From: Sinorhizobium terangae
Lineage (GTDB): Bacteria > Pseudomonadota > Alphaproteobacteria > Rhizobiales > Rhizobiaceae
Length of the DNA: 64,000 nt
Direction: 5' to 3'
Assembly (NCBI RefSeq): GCF_009601505.1
Contig: NZ_WITC01000027.1
Location: 1 to 64,000 of the forward strand
A program made the translations under genes and the position numbers. Positions 9,259-17,580 of the stretch are shown piece after piece. Every line of letters begins with the position of its first letter. Position 1 is the first letter of the stretch. The notes beneath the pieces were generated by a model that was not told the origin of the DNA, made no database searches, and was given only the letters and a program-made list of their open reading frames with translations.

Positions 9259-9665
9259 GTACTGTCGTCCCGCCGCCCGATCCCGAAGCCGACCCGCGTG
9301 TCAAGGCGGTTTTCGATGACATCCGTGCCACCCGGAAATCGGACTTCATCAACAATATGTGGCTCTGGCTCGCCTTCGACGCGGACCTCCTGGAGCGGAC
9401 TTGGGCGGAGGTGAAGGCGGTCATGGCGACGCCCTCCGCCCTCGACCCACTAGTCAAGGAAATGCTCTATATCGCCGTTTCCGTCAGCAACGGCTGCGGC
9501 TATTGCATCCACTCCCACACGGCATCGGCCAAGGCCAAGGGCATGACAGAGGCGCAGCATGCCGACCTTCTGCGCGTCATCTCGCTCGCCGCCAAGACCA
9601 ATCAATTGGCGACCGCGCTGCAGGTCCCTGTCGATCCGGCTTTCGATGCGACAGGCGAAAATTGA
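9255..9665 (+). CDS. Carboxymuconolactone decarboxylase/AhpD-family protein
   Basis: A 136-residue alpha-helical protein with the CGYCIHSH motif (two cysteines three apart, followed by the histidine) that defines redox-active AhpD-like members. These act as thiol-dependent hydroperoxidases or peroxidase-linked proteins. Family length is normal for a single domain. AAGGAGAAAG lies just before the ATG at 9255, which overlaps the stop of the 31-codon frame upstream. The intact CxxC-H motif favours a redox role over decarboxylation. The physiological substrate cannot be read from the sequence. Confidence 0.82.
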   Translation: MSTVVPPPDPEADPRVKAVFDDIRATRKSDFINNMWLWLAFDADLLERTWAEVKAVMATPSALDPLVKEMLYIAVSVSNGCGYCIHSHTASAKAKGMTEAQHADLLRVISLAAKTNQLATALQVPVDPAFDATGEN

Positions 9666-9778
9666 TGGCTTCGAAATAGCCTATCTTTCCACAGGCTTGT
9701 CTTCGCGCTTGAAGAATCCGGAATAAAAGAAGAACATCATTTCTGGCCTTTCGGTCCCGAATCACTACATTGGGCCGC

Positions 9779-12433
9779 ATGAGCAAAGGTTTTGACGACA
9801 TTCCCTTCTTCGACGAGGAGCCGGCACCGCGCAAACCCGCGCCCGCCGCCAACGGTATCGCTGCGCGCGCCATGGCCGCCCGCGACAACGCCAAGCGCCC
9901 GGATTATCTCTCCGGCCTCAATCCCGAGCAGACGGAAGCTGTCGAGACGCTCGAAGGACCTGTGCTCGTCCTCGCCGGTGCCGGCACCGGCAAGACCCGC
10001 GTTCTGACGACCCGCATCGCCCATATCCTTTCGACCGGCCGCGCTTTCCCCTCGCAGATCCTCGCGGTCACCTTCACCAACAAGGCCGCGCGCGAGATGA
10101 AGGAGCGCATCGGCGTGCTTGTCGGCCATGCGGTCGAAGGCATGCCCTGGCTCGGCACCTTCCATTCGATCGGCGTCAAGCTGCTCCGCCGCCATGCGGA
10201 GCTCGTCGGCTTGAGGTCGGATTTCACCATCCTCGACACCGACGATGTCGTGCGGCTGATCAAGCAGCTCATCCAGGCCGAAGGGCTCGATGACAAGCGC
10301 TGGCCGGCCAAGCAATTCGCCGGCATGATCGACACCTGGAAGAACAAGGGCCTCGATCCTTCGCAAATTCCGGAGGGCGACGCCCGCGCCTTCGCCAACG
10401 GCAAGGGCCGCGAACTCTACGCCGCCTACCAGAACCGGCTCTTGACGCTCAACGCCTGCGATTTCGGCGATCTGCTCCTGCACCCGATCCGCATGTTCCG
10501 CGCCAATCCGGATGTGCTCCGGGAATATCACGACAAGTTCCGCTACATCCTGGTCGACGAGTACCAGGACACCAACACCGCGCAATATATGTGGCTGCGG
10601 CTCTTGGCGCAGCGGCCGCAGGGAAAAAGCTGGTCGCAACGAAACCCCTCCCCAACCCCTCCCCACAAGGGGGAGGGGCAGGTGCGTGCCGCTGACTCCC
10701 GCTCCCCATCGCAGTCGAGCGAGGAGCAAGCGTCGAACCTCGATGACCGGAACGCGGCGGCGCGGCAGGATAGCCCCTCCCCCTTGTGGGGAGGGGTTGG
10801 GGAGGGGAAATCGCAGGGAGCCGGCGACAGGAAACCCACCGTCAACATCTGCTGCGTCGGCGACGACGATCAGTCGATCTACGGCTGGCGCGGCGCGGAG
10901 GTGGACAACATTCTGCGCTTCGAAAAGGATTTCCCCGGCGCCAAGGTCATCAAGCTGGAGCGCAACTACCGCTCGACCGAACATATTCTCGGCGCCGCCG
11001 CGCACTTGATCGCCCACAACGAAGGCCGCCTCGGCAAGACTCTCTTCACCGAACGCACCAATCCGGACGATGAGAAGGTGCACGTCCATGCCGCCTGGGA
11101 TTCGGAAGAGGAAGCCCGCGCCATCGGCGAGGAGATCGAGCAGCTACAGCGGCAGAAGCACAATCTGAACGACATCGCGATCCTGGTGCGCGCCTCGTTC
11201 CAGATGCGCGAATTCGAAGACCGCTTCGTCACACTCGGGCTCAACTACCGCGTCATCGGCGGCCCGCGCTTCTACGAGCGGCTCGAAATCCGCGACGCCA
11301 TGGCCTATTTCCGCCTTGTCTGCCAGCCGGCCGACGACCTCGCCTTCGAGCGCATCGTCAACACGCCGAAGCGGGGCTTAGGCGACACCACGGTGCGCAC
11401 CCTGCACGACTATGCCCGCGCGCGCGACATCCCCATGCTCGCCGCTGCGACCGAGATCATCGAGACCGACGAGTTGAAGCCGAAGGCGCGCAAAGCCCTC
11501 TTCGACGTCGTCACCGATTTCCGCCGCTGGCAGACGCTGCTCGAAACGACGCCGCATACGGAGCTTGCCGAGCAGATTCTCGATGAGAGCGGCTACACCG
11601 CCATGTGGCAGGCCGACAAATCGGCGGAAGCCCCGGGGCGGCTCGAAAACCTGAAGGAACTCATCCGCTCGATGGAGGCCTTCGAGTCGATGCGCGGGTT
11701 CCTGGAACATGTCGCGCTCGTCATGGACGCCGAGCAGAACGAGGATATGGATGCCGTCTCGATCATGACGCTGCATTCGGCCAAGGGCCTGGAATTCGAC
11801 ACGGTGTTCCTGCCGGGCTGGGAGGAAGGCCTCTTCCCCCACCAACGCGCGCTCGACGAGGGCGGCCGCGCCGGTCTCGAGGAAGAACGCCGCCTCGCCT
11901 ATGTCGGCATCACCCGCGCCAAGCGCCGCTGCCATATCTGGTTCGTCTCGAACCGCCGCATCCACGGCCTATGGCAATCGACGATGCCCTCGCGCTTCCT
12001 GGACGAACTGCCGATCGACCATGTGGAAGTGGCCGAGCAGGATGTCTCCTATGGCGGCTACGGTCGCGGCGGCTATGGCCAGTCGGGTTTCGACAAGGCC
12101 GATCCCTTCGAAAACTCCTACCAGACCCCCGGCTGGAAGCGCGCCCAGCAGCACCGCTCGGAGGCGACCCGCGACAATTGGGGCACCCGCTCCGGCCACG
12201 CCGTCGAGCGCATCGGCTACGGCGAGTCCGGCCCGCGCACCCGCATGATCGAGGGCGAACTGGTCGCCAAGTCGACGACCTCGGAACCCTCCCGCTTCAA
12301 CATCGGCGACCGCGTCTTCCACTTGAAATTCGGCAATGGCAACATCGCCGCGATCGAGGGCAACAAGCTGACGATCAATTTCGATCGGGCCGGACAGAAG
12401 CGCGTGCTCGAGGGGTTTGTGGAGCGGGTGTGA
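9779..12433 (+). CDS. uvrD: UvrD/PcrA-family DNA helicase with an in-frame palindromic insertion
   Basis: An 884-residue superfamily 1A 3'-5' helicase for nucleotide-excision and mismatch repair. The Walker A motif GAGTGKT is at residues 67-73, motif II VDEYQDTN near 258-265, motif III GDDDQSIYGWRG near 362, then the C-terminal motifs (TLHSAKGLEFD, YVGITRAKRR). The tail ends with a Tudor-like RVFHLKFGNG region. Between motifs II and III are about 70 extra residues rich in Pro, Ser and Gly (PSPTPPHKGEG to SPSPLWGGVGEG), encoded by a 35-bp perfect inverted repeat and its spacer. E. coli UvrD has under 30 residues there. The frame stays open. I chose ATG 9779 over the TTG 9 bases upstream; neither has a strong ribosome-binding site. 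Confidence 0.93.
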   Translation: MSKGFDDIPFFDEEPAPRKPAPAANGIAARAMAARDNAKRPDYLSGLNPEQTEAVETLEGPVLVLAGAGTGKTRVLTTRIAHILSTGRAFPSQILAVTFTNKAAREMKERIGVLVGHAVEGMPWLGTFHSIGVKLLRRHAELVGLRSDFTILDTDDVVRLIKQLIQAEGLDDKRWPAKQFAGMIDTWKNKGLDPSQIPEGDARAFANGKGRELYAAYQNRLLTLNACDFGDLLLHPIRMFRANPDVLREYHDKFRYILVDEYQDTNTAQYMWLRLLAQRPQGKSWSQRNPSPTPPHKGEGQVRAADSRSPSQSSEEQASNLDDRNAAARQDSPSPLWGGVGEGKSQGAGDRKPTVNICCVGDDDQSIYGWRGAEVDNILRFEKDFPGAKVIKLERNYRSTEHILGAAAHLIAHNEGRLGKTLFTERTNPDDEKVHVHAAWDSEEEARAIGEEIEQLQRQKHNLNDIAILVRASFQMREFEDRFVTLGLNYRVIGGPRFYERLEIRDAMAYFRLVCQPADDLAFERIVNTPKRGLGDTTVRTLHDYARARDIPMLAAATEIIETDELKPKARKALFDVVTDFRRWQTLLETTPHTELAEQILDESGYTAMWQADKSAEAPGRLENLKELIRSMEAFESMRGFLEHVALVMDAEQNEDMDAVSIMTLHSAKGLEFDTVFLPGWEEGLFPHQRALDEGGRAGLEEERRLAYVGITRAKRRCHIWFVSNRRIHGLWQSTMPSRFLDELPIDHVEVAEQDVSYGGYGRGGYGQSGFDKADPFENSYQTPGWKRAQQHRSEATRDNWGTRSGHAVERIGYGESGPRTRMIEGELVAKSTTSEPSRFNIGDRVFHLKFGNGNIAAIEGNKLTINFDRAGQKRVLEGFVERV
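10645..10807. repeat. Palindromic element inserted inside the helicase gene
   Basis: Left arm 10645-10679 and right arm 10773-10807 are perfect reverse complements over 35 bp (cores CCCCACAAGGGGGAGGGGC and its complement), separated by 93 bp. The arms are C/G-rich and unlike the surrounding coding sequence. They resemble the CTCCCC..GGGGAG palindromes at 21857-21881 and 26369-26394. Both arms and the spacer are read through in frame by the helicase. Confidence 0.85.
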
Positions 12434-12470
12434 TCAGGCCGAACGCTGGGTCGACGCCACCGCCCCGCGC

Positions 12471-12932
12471 TCAAATCATCATCTTGTACATCACAAAGCC
12501 AGACTTCTGCGCCAGCTTGTCGTAGAGCCGCATCGCCTTGATGTTGCTTTCGTGCGTCAGCCAGTACACACGCGGCGAGCCTGCCCGTCGTGCCGCTTCG
12601 AAGACGCCGTTGATCAGCGCCTGGCCGACGCCCTTGCCGCGCGCGGCTTCGTTGATGAAGAGGTCCTGGAGATAGCAATTTGGCTGGATCGAGATCGTGC
12701 TGCGATGGAAGATGTAATGCGTGAGCCCGATCAGCCGGCCTTTGCTTTCGGCAACCAGCGCATGCATCGGTTCATAGGCATCGAAGAAGCGTGACCAGGT
12801 CATGAGCGTGATGTCGGGCGTGAGCGCGGTTGCCCCCGCGCGGCCGTAGAAGGCGTTATAGCCTTCCCAGAGCGGCAGCCATCGATCGTAGTCACTGCGC
12901 ACGACGGGTCGGATCGAGAGGTCTTCGGTCAT
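12471..12932 (-). CDS. GNAT-family N-acetyltransferase
   Basis: A 153-residue acyl-CoA-dependent acetyltransferase. It starts MTEDLSIRPVVRSDYDRW (beta-1/alpha-1 of the GNAT fold). The acetyl-CoA binding segment LFINEAARGKGVGQALI carries the R-G-x-G-V-G pattern of motif A near residue 90, and motif B follows with YWLTHESNIKAMRLYDKL. The ATG at 12932 matches the natural start of the fold; an upstream in-frame ATG at 13013 would add 27 residues of unlikely sequence. It converges on uvrD, with 37 bases between the stops. The acetyl acceptor is not predictable from the sequence. Confidence 0.85.
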   Translation of the reverse strand: MTEDLSIRPVVRSDYDRWLPLWEGYNAFYGRAGATALTPDITLMTWSRFFDAYEPMHALVAESKGRLIGLTHYIFHRSTISIQPNCYLQDLFINEAARGKGVGQALINGVFEAARRAGSPRVYWLTHESNIKAMRLYDKLAQKSGFVMYKMMI

Positions 12933-13108
12933 TTTCGAACCCACCAGGAAGGCCTTGCAGAGCGCGAGAGGATAAACCCTGACATCAATCCGGTCCATGC
13001 GGCTGTCGCGCACCAGTTCATCGCTCGACGATGGTTCAAGGACATGAGGCAGGCGCTCGATAAATCAATACTTCATGAAAGCGGAATGTCGTCGCGATCG
13101 CCAATGGC

Positions 13109-13768
13109 TCACCGCCCCCTCGCCTCCTTCATAAGCGCGACCACCTCTGCATCCGTCGTCTGCTCAAAATCGTCGTAGTAGATGCTGACCGCATGGAACG
13201 GGCTGGGGCTCGATAGGCAAACGATCCGGTCCACCTCCCGGCGCAAGCTGCTAACAGCGCTCGGCGGCGCGACCGGAACGGCGAGCATCAGCGCTGCCGC
13301 ACCTGCCTTCCGCAGTGCCTGGATCGCCGCTTTGGCCGTGCCGCCGGTAGCAATGCCGTCATCGACGACGATGACATTGCGCCCCTTCGGTGAAACGCGC
13401 GGTCGGTCGCCCACATAAAGCGCCCGGCGCCGTGTCAGTTCGAGCCGCTGGCGCTCGGTCTCGGCCTCGATATAGGCCTCGGGCGGATGCACGAGGCGCA
13501 TCGCTTCGTCGTTCAATACAAGCTGCGGCACTTCGCCGTCGACGAGTGCACCGAGCCCGAATTCGGCATGCCCGGGCGCGCCGATCTTGCGGACGATCAG
13601 GAGTTCGAGCGGCGCGCCGAGATGGGCGGCGACCTCGAATGCCACGGGCACGCCGCCGCGCGGCAGCGCCATCACCACGGGATCGGCGAAATCCTCGCGC
13701 TCGATCGCGCGCGCCAGCTTTCGGCCTGCATCGACCCTGTCCGCAAAAGGTAGGCTTTCACCCGGCAT
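13109..13768 (-). CDS. Phosphoribosyltransferase-domain protein
   Basis: A 219-residue protein with a type I phosphoribosyltransferase fold. The PRPP-binding motif is VIVVDDGIATGGTA (about residues 131-144), and the N-terminal half has VMALPRGGVPVAFEVA and LLIVRKIGAPGHAEFGLGA. This arrangement is typical of free-standing PRTase-like proteins often found near stress or hydrolase genes; I do not recognise it as one of the known nucleotide salvage enzymes. The start at MPGESLPF is preferred; a longer in-frame version starting at 13828 is possible. It is divergent from the diguanylate cyclase. Substrate base unknown. Confidence 0.8.
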   Translation of the reverse strand: MPGESLPFADRVDAGRKLARAIEREDFADPVVMALPRGGVPVAFEVAAHLGAPLELLIVRKIGAPGHAEFGLGALVDGEVPQLVLNDEAMRLVHPPEAYIEAETERQRLELTRRRALYVGDRPRVSPKGRNVIVVDDGIATGGTAKAAIQALRKAGAAALMLAVPVAPPSAVSSLRREVDRIVCLSSPSPFHAVSIYYDDFEQTTDAEVVALMKEARGR

Positions 13769-13948
13769 CGCATCCGCTCCCGCCGGTCTCCGCGCATTGG
13801 CATGCACAACCGTTACGCGGTCAACCAATCGCTAAAATTGCATCCAATTTTTCCGGCTTTCGTTAATGCGCCACGGGTACCAATTGACTTCGCATATTGG
13901 CTGGAACGCAAGCCGCCTTTCTATTTTAGCACGACAGGCCGTTTCGAA

Positions 13949-15193
13949 ATGAGCTTTCTCCCTGCCATATCGCTTTTGGCGCTTTTGATGATGCTGCCGA
14001 TCCTCTTGTCGCTACGGCAGTCGGCGGCCGGCATGCAGTCTTTTTGCCTCGGCTGCGCGCTTGCGGCGATCGCAATCGCCTTGATGATCCTTGCGGGTAT
14101 GGTCTCGGCCATTCTTCCCGTCGTCGTCGGCTACGGCGCGCTGATCTCCGCGTGCCTCTTCATCCTTCTGGGGTTCCGTGGTCTCCTTGCGCTACCCGCT
14201 CCCGCTTTCCTGTTGCCGGCATTGGTGCTCGCCGCCGGCATTGTCGGCCTGGTCGTATCATTGAACGGTGACGACAGAGTCGGCGCCTTGCTGCTTGTGG
14301 TCGGTCTTGCCTCTGCCCTTCTTCTGGTCGCCGGCCTCGCCGTCGTCGATCGCTGGCCGAAGGCACGGCTTGCGTGCCACGTGGTCATCGTCATTTCGGT
14401 CGCAGTCGGCTGCGCCGCGCTCTTCCATGCGCTGACCCCCCTGCATCAGTCAGCCGCGGCTCCTGCTTCTGTCGCCTCCGAGTTCGCGCTTGCCGCAATG
14501 CGGGTGGCTTTTCTGCCGCTCCTGTTCCTCGCTGTTATCCTCAGCGTCCAGAGCCGCATCATCGCTGGTTTGAGGACGACGATCGCCCGCGACGGACTGA
14601 CCGGCGCCTTGTCGCGCGGGGCGCTGATCGAGGCGGGAGAACGGATTTTCGCGGACTGCGCGGCCCGGCGCCGGCCGCTTGCCTTCCTGCTCCTCGACCT
14701 CGACTATTTCAAGCAAATCAATGACCATTACGGCCACGCCTGCGGCGACATTGCGCTCAAGCATTTCGCAGAGACCGTATCCGCCTTTCTTGACGGACGC
14801 GGTGCCTTTGGCCGTATCGGCGGCGAGGAATTCGGCCTGATCCTGCCGGACCACACCGAGGAGCAGGCGACAGCGCTTGCCGAGGCAATCTGCCGGACCG
14901 TGCGTGAAACGCCCGTCACCCGCGTCCATCAACGCATCCGGCTGACCGTCAGCATCGGCATCGCGGCCGCAGCGCCAGGCGACACGATTACCGACGTGAT
15001 GATCCGCGCCGACCTGGCGCTCTATGATTCCAAGGCGGACGGCCGCGATCGCTGCACGATCGCAAGGCAGCGCCAGATCGACGCCAGTGCTCGGGCGCTC
15101 GCGGCGGCAGCGGCGCAGCTGCGCCAGTCCGATAGTCGTCCGCAGCCGGAAAAGGCGACTCCGCGGCAGGCGACACGTCAGTATCGGTCTTGA
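13949..15193 (+). CDS. Membrane-bound diguanylate cyclase (GGDEF)
   Basis: A 414-residue protein predicted to make cyclic di-GMP. The first ~210 residues hold about six or seven hydrophobic helices with no recognised sensor domain. The GGDEF domain follows, opening with TIARDGLTGALSRGAL, then DLDYFKQINDHYGHACGD (metal and GTP binding), and the active-site GGEEF at residues 291-295. The inhibitory I-site (RxxD four residues before the R-x-GGEEF arginine) is absent, the residues there being DGRG. That predicts an enzyme without standard product inhibition. The ATG at 13949 gives a clean membrane start, but its ribosome-binding site is weak. No phosphodiesterase EAL domain is present. Confidence 0.88.
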   Translation: MSFLPAISLLALLMMLPILLSLRQSAAGMQSFCLGCALAAIAIALMILAGMVSAILPVVVGYGALISACLFILLGFRGLLALPAPAFLLPALVLAAGIVGLVVSLNGDDRVGALLLVVGLASALLLVAGLAVVDRWPKARLACHVVIVISVAVGCAALFHALTPLHQSAAAPASVASEFALAAMRVAFLPLLFLAVILSVQSRIIAGLRTTIARDGLTGALSRGALIEAGERIFADCAARRRPLAFLLLDLDYFKQINDHYGHACGDIALKHFAETVSAFLDGRGAFGRIGGEEFGLILPDHTEEQATALAEAICRTVRETPVTRVHQRIRLTVSIGIAAAAPGDTITDVMIRADLALYDSKADGRDRCTIARQRQIDASARALAAAAAQLRQSDSRPQPEKATPRQATRQYRS

Positions 15194-15307
15194 GGTTCAA
15201 GCTGTGAACGCACCGCGGCCTGCCGCGACAAAGCAGCTACAGGCCGGCGCCTTGCATTGCCGCGCCCGCCACCTATCTCAACGCTGCGATCCATCGGAGT
15301 GAATTTC

Positions 15308-15802
15308 ATGTTCCGCCCCATCCGCATCCTGCTCCTTGCCGGTCTGGCCGCCTGTGCAGCGTCCCTCCCCGTGCGCGCCGAAACGGTCGGCCAAGTGGGC
15401 GTCGACTGGCTCGGCAACGACATCAAGATCGATGCCGTCCGCGACCCCAAGGTCAACGGCGTCACCTGCCACGTGACCTATTTCGATCGCAGTGTGATCG
15501 ACCGCCTGAAGAACGGCAACTGGTTCGAGGACCCCTCCAACAATTCGATTGCCTGCAGGCAGACGGGGCCGATCACCATCGGCGACATCGATCTGTCGAA
15601 GGAAGGGGAAGAGGTTTTCCGCTCCGGCCTGTCGCTGATCTGGAAAGATCTTCTGGTGACCCGCATTTACGACAAGGCCAATGACACGCTGATTTACCTT
15701 GCGCATTCGCGACAGCTGACCGATGGATCGGCCAAGATGTCGATTACGACCGTGCCGCTCTTCGGCCAGACGGTTACCTGGGAGAAAGGGCGCCCGCAAT
15801 AG
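15308..15802 (+). CDS. creA: CreA-family periplasmic protein
   Basis: A 164-residue exported protein with a signal peptide (MFRPIRILLLAGLAACAASLPVRA, cleavage near residue 24) and a mature domain starting ETVGQVGVDWLGNDIKIDA. The mature part carries GVTCHVTYFDR, NSIACRQTGP and the C-terminal SITTVPLFGQTV, all characteristic of CreA. CreA is widespread in proteobacteria, sits beside creBCD in E. coli, and has no proven biochemical function. Here it stands alone. The ATG at 15308 is supported by GGAGTGA a few bases upstream and by the signal peptide beginning there. Two conserved cysteines may form a disulfide. Confidence 0.88.
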   Translation: MFRPIRILLLAGLAACAASLPVRAETVGQVGVDWLGNDIKIDAVRDPKVNGVTCHVTYFDRSVIDRLKNGNWFEDPSNNSIACRQTGPITIGDIDLSKEGEEVFRSGLSLIWKDLLVTRIYDKANDTLIYLAHSRQLTDGSAKMSITTVPLFGQTVTWEKGRPQ

Positions 15803-15865
15803 TGTTGTCAGAGCTCAAGGCGGTTGTCCCATCCCGCCTTGAGAATTGTTCACACTATCCGAATG

Positions 15866-16174
15866 TCACGGTGTTGGGGGAACGATACCGCGGTAATAGT
15901 CGCCTTCCCCGGTCTGATAGCGTGGCTGAAGGGTGGATCCGCCGCTATTCGGATAGATGATCCGACCGTTGCGGTCGATGCTGCCCGTTGGCATCTCGTC
16001 AACCGCAGCCGGCCGGTTCTGCGGCATAGCCGTGGCCCGTACCTGGTTCTGCGTGCCCGGAGGATTGTTCGGGTCGATGCCCGGATAGTAGGAGTCCGCC
16101 AAGGCTGGCGCTGCGCCGCCGAGTACGGAGGACAGGGCAAATGCAACAACTGATGTTTTCAGCGAAACTTTCAT
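15866..16174 (-). CDS. Small secreted protein, paralogue A (unknown function)
   Basis: A 102-residue protein with a clear signal peptide (MKVSLKTSVVAFALSS through ALA, about residues 1-26) and a mature part that starts DSYYPGIDPNNPPGTQN and contains VDEMPTGSI. It ends EGDYYRGIVPPTP. I do not recognise a named domain. A second copy of the same design lies at 16564-16869 on the same strand. AGGAG precedes the ATG at 16174. Upstream lie GTGAC-N5-GTCAC (16264-16278) and a TTACGCA-type palindrome (16307-16320). The Pro/Gly-rich, probably unfolded mature region suggests an envelope or secreted role; this is inference. Confidence 0.72.
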   Translation of the reverse strand: MKVSLKTSVVAFALSSVLGGAAPALADSYYPGIDPNNPPGTQNQVRATAMPQNRPAAVDEMPTGSIDRNGRIIYPNSGGSTLQPRYQTGEGDYYRGIVPPTP

Positions 16175-16563
16175 GACATTAGCTCCTATGTTCATTTTGC
16201 ATCCGGCCTCCAACGGATACTGAAAGCATAACACCTTTGGAGAGCAGTTGTTCATTGCAAGCGGTGACGTTTTGTCACGAATGACTCATGCAACCGTGAT
16301 GGAACATTACGCAGCTGTAACTTGACGCCGCGTTCGCGGCCCTACTGGGTGACGATCGAGAACGAACCACTCCCACGCACCGGCGATCGGGATCTGCAAT
16401 CGCCAATGCGCATATACCGGTGGTGCTCGCCTCATTGAGGCCACGCACTCATGACGCCGGAGGACGAAAAATCGCCGATCGCGCGCTGTCTAGTGCCGGT
16501 AATATATCGGTAAGATCCAGACTATGCTGTCACTCAGGGAACCGGTGCCGGGGGCATGATACC
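16175..16563. other. Intergenic region between the two secreted paralogues
   Basis: 389 bases carrying the likely promoter of paralogue A. It holds two inverted repeats (16264-16278 and 16307-16320) and, at 16534-16563, the untranslated continuation of the paralogue B reading frame. I see no other gene. Confidence 0.5.
16307..16320. promoter_or_regulatory. TTACGCA-type palindrome upstream of secreted paralogue A
   Basis: TTACGCAGCTGTAA has the same TTAC-N6-GTAA design and TTACGCA start as the site at 8981-8994. It lies 133-146 bases before the start at 16174. The cognate regulator is unknown. Confidence 0.4.
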
Positions 16564-16869
16564 CTAGTAGTAGTCGCCCTGACCGCCACCCTGGTACTCA
16601 TTCCGATACTGCTCACGCACGCGCCCCGGGGCTCCACTGACGCTGCCCGTCGCCATGGGATCGACGTAGATGCTGCCTGTCGGCATTTCATCGACGTAAT
16701 ATGGGCGTCGTTGCATCGGTACTAACACCGTTCCTCTGTTTTGAGTCCCAGGAGGATTATGCGGATCGATGCCCTGATAGTAGCTGTCGGCAAGGGCCGA
16801 ACCCGCGACGCCTGCAAGGGCAGACGAGAGGACGAATGCGGCCAAGGATGTTCTCATGGAAACTCTCAT
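16564..16869 (-). CDS. Small secreted protein, paralogue B, shortened by a nonsense codon
   Basis: A 101-residue paralogue of the neighbour at 15866-16174. It has a signal peptide (MRVSMRTSLAAFVLSS through ALA), then DSYYQGIDPHNPPGTQN and VDEMPTGSI. It ends QGDYY at a TAG (16564-16566). Beyond the TAG the same frame continues GIMPPAPVP to a TGA at 16534-16536, matching GIVPPTP at the end of paralogue A. So the TAG replaces the arginine codon found in A and removes about ten residues. The protein is otherwise intact, and AGGAG precedes the ATG at 16869. Function unknown; probably still exported. Confidence 0.7.
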   Translation of the reverse strand: MRVSMRTSLAAFVLSSALAGVAGSALADSYYQGIDPHNPPGTQNRGTVLVPMQRRPYYVDEMPTGSIYVDPMATGSVSGAPGRVREQYRNEYQGGGQGDYY

Positions 16870-17056
16870 GGCATTGCTCCTGTGTCGGTAGCACCCCGCC
16901 TCCCGAGGGATGCTGTGGTTTTTCAGCATAGGCTGTTTACCATGCTGTTAGGGTATAACTCCTTCGCCGCGCCCGTGTTCCTGGAGTGCGACTGCCTCAG
17001 CGCCGTCTGACTTTGAAGCGCCGGTGGAAACCGGGACAAACTTGCATCGCCGGCAT

Positions 17057-17083
17057 ATAAAAAGGCCCGCCGAAGCGGGCCTT
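17057..17083 (-). terminator. Rho-independent terminator of the MCP-cheW unit
   Basis: Stem GGCCCGC/GCGGGCC (17064-17081) with a 4-base loop, followed on the minus strand by TTTTTATA. It lies about 30 bases after the cheW stop. Confidence 0.85.
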
Positions 17084-17113
17084 TTGCCTGGAAGATCTGA
17101 GCCTGCGCTCAGG

Positions 17114-17578
17114 CTATGCCGCCTGTGCCAGCTCGTCGGCGATGACTGTATCGAGATTGAGGAAGCAGACCATCGACTTTTCGAGCGCCACGATGCCGCG
17201 GCAGAAGGCCCGCTGCGCCTCCGGAATGATCTCCGGTGGCGGCTGCAGGTCTTCGCTGCGGATCGTCATCATGTCGGAGACTTGCTCGACCAGAAGCCCG
17301 ACAAGCTTGCCATTGATGTCGGTGACGATGATTGCCGAGCGCTCGGACGGCTCGGTCATCTTCATGCCGAGGCGGCAGGCCATGTCGATCACCGGGATCA
17401 CGGCGCCGCGCAGGTTGATGAGGCCAAGGACGTAAGGCGGCGTATGCGGCATCGGGGTAACCGGCGCCCAGCCGCGAATTTCGCGGATCGCCATGATGTC
17501 GATGCAGAACTCCTGGTCTCCGAGGTGGAAGGAGACGATTTCGAGATAGGCGCCGGACTGTTTGATAGCGTTGCTCAT
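17114..17578 (-). CDS. cheW: Chemotaxis coupling protein CheW
   Basis: A 154-residue adaptor that links chemoreceptors to the kinase CheA. A single CheW domain covers nearly the whole length: EFCIDIMAIREIRGW at the N-terminus, YVLGLINLRGAVIPVIDMA in the middle (the signature NLRG), then SAIIVTDINGKLVGLLVE and ILPxE-like residues near the end. It follows the MCP gene at 17581-19656 with only 2 bases between, so the two are one operon. No cheA, cheB, cheR or cheY is present, so this is a satellite receptor-adaptor pair that must feed a kinase encoded elsewhere. A strong terminator follows. Confidence 0.92.
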   Translation of the reverse strand: MSNAIKQSGAYLEIVSFHLGDQEFCIDIMAIREIRGWAPVTPMPHTPPYVLGLINLRGAVIPVIDMACRLGMKMTEPSERSAIIVTDINGKLVGLLVEQVSDMMTIRSEDLQPPPEIIPEAQRAFCRGIVALEKSMVCFLNLDTVIADELAQAA

Positions 17579-17580
17579 GG

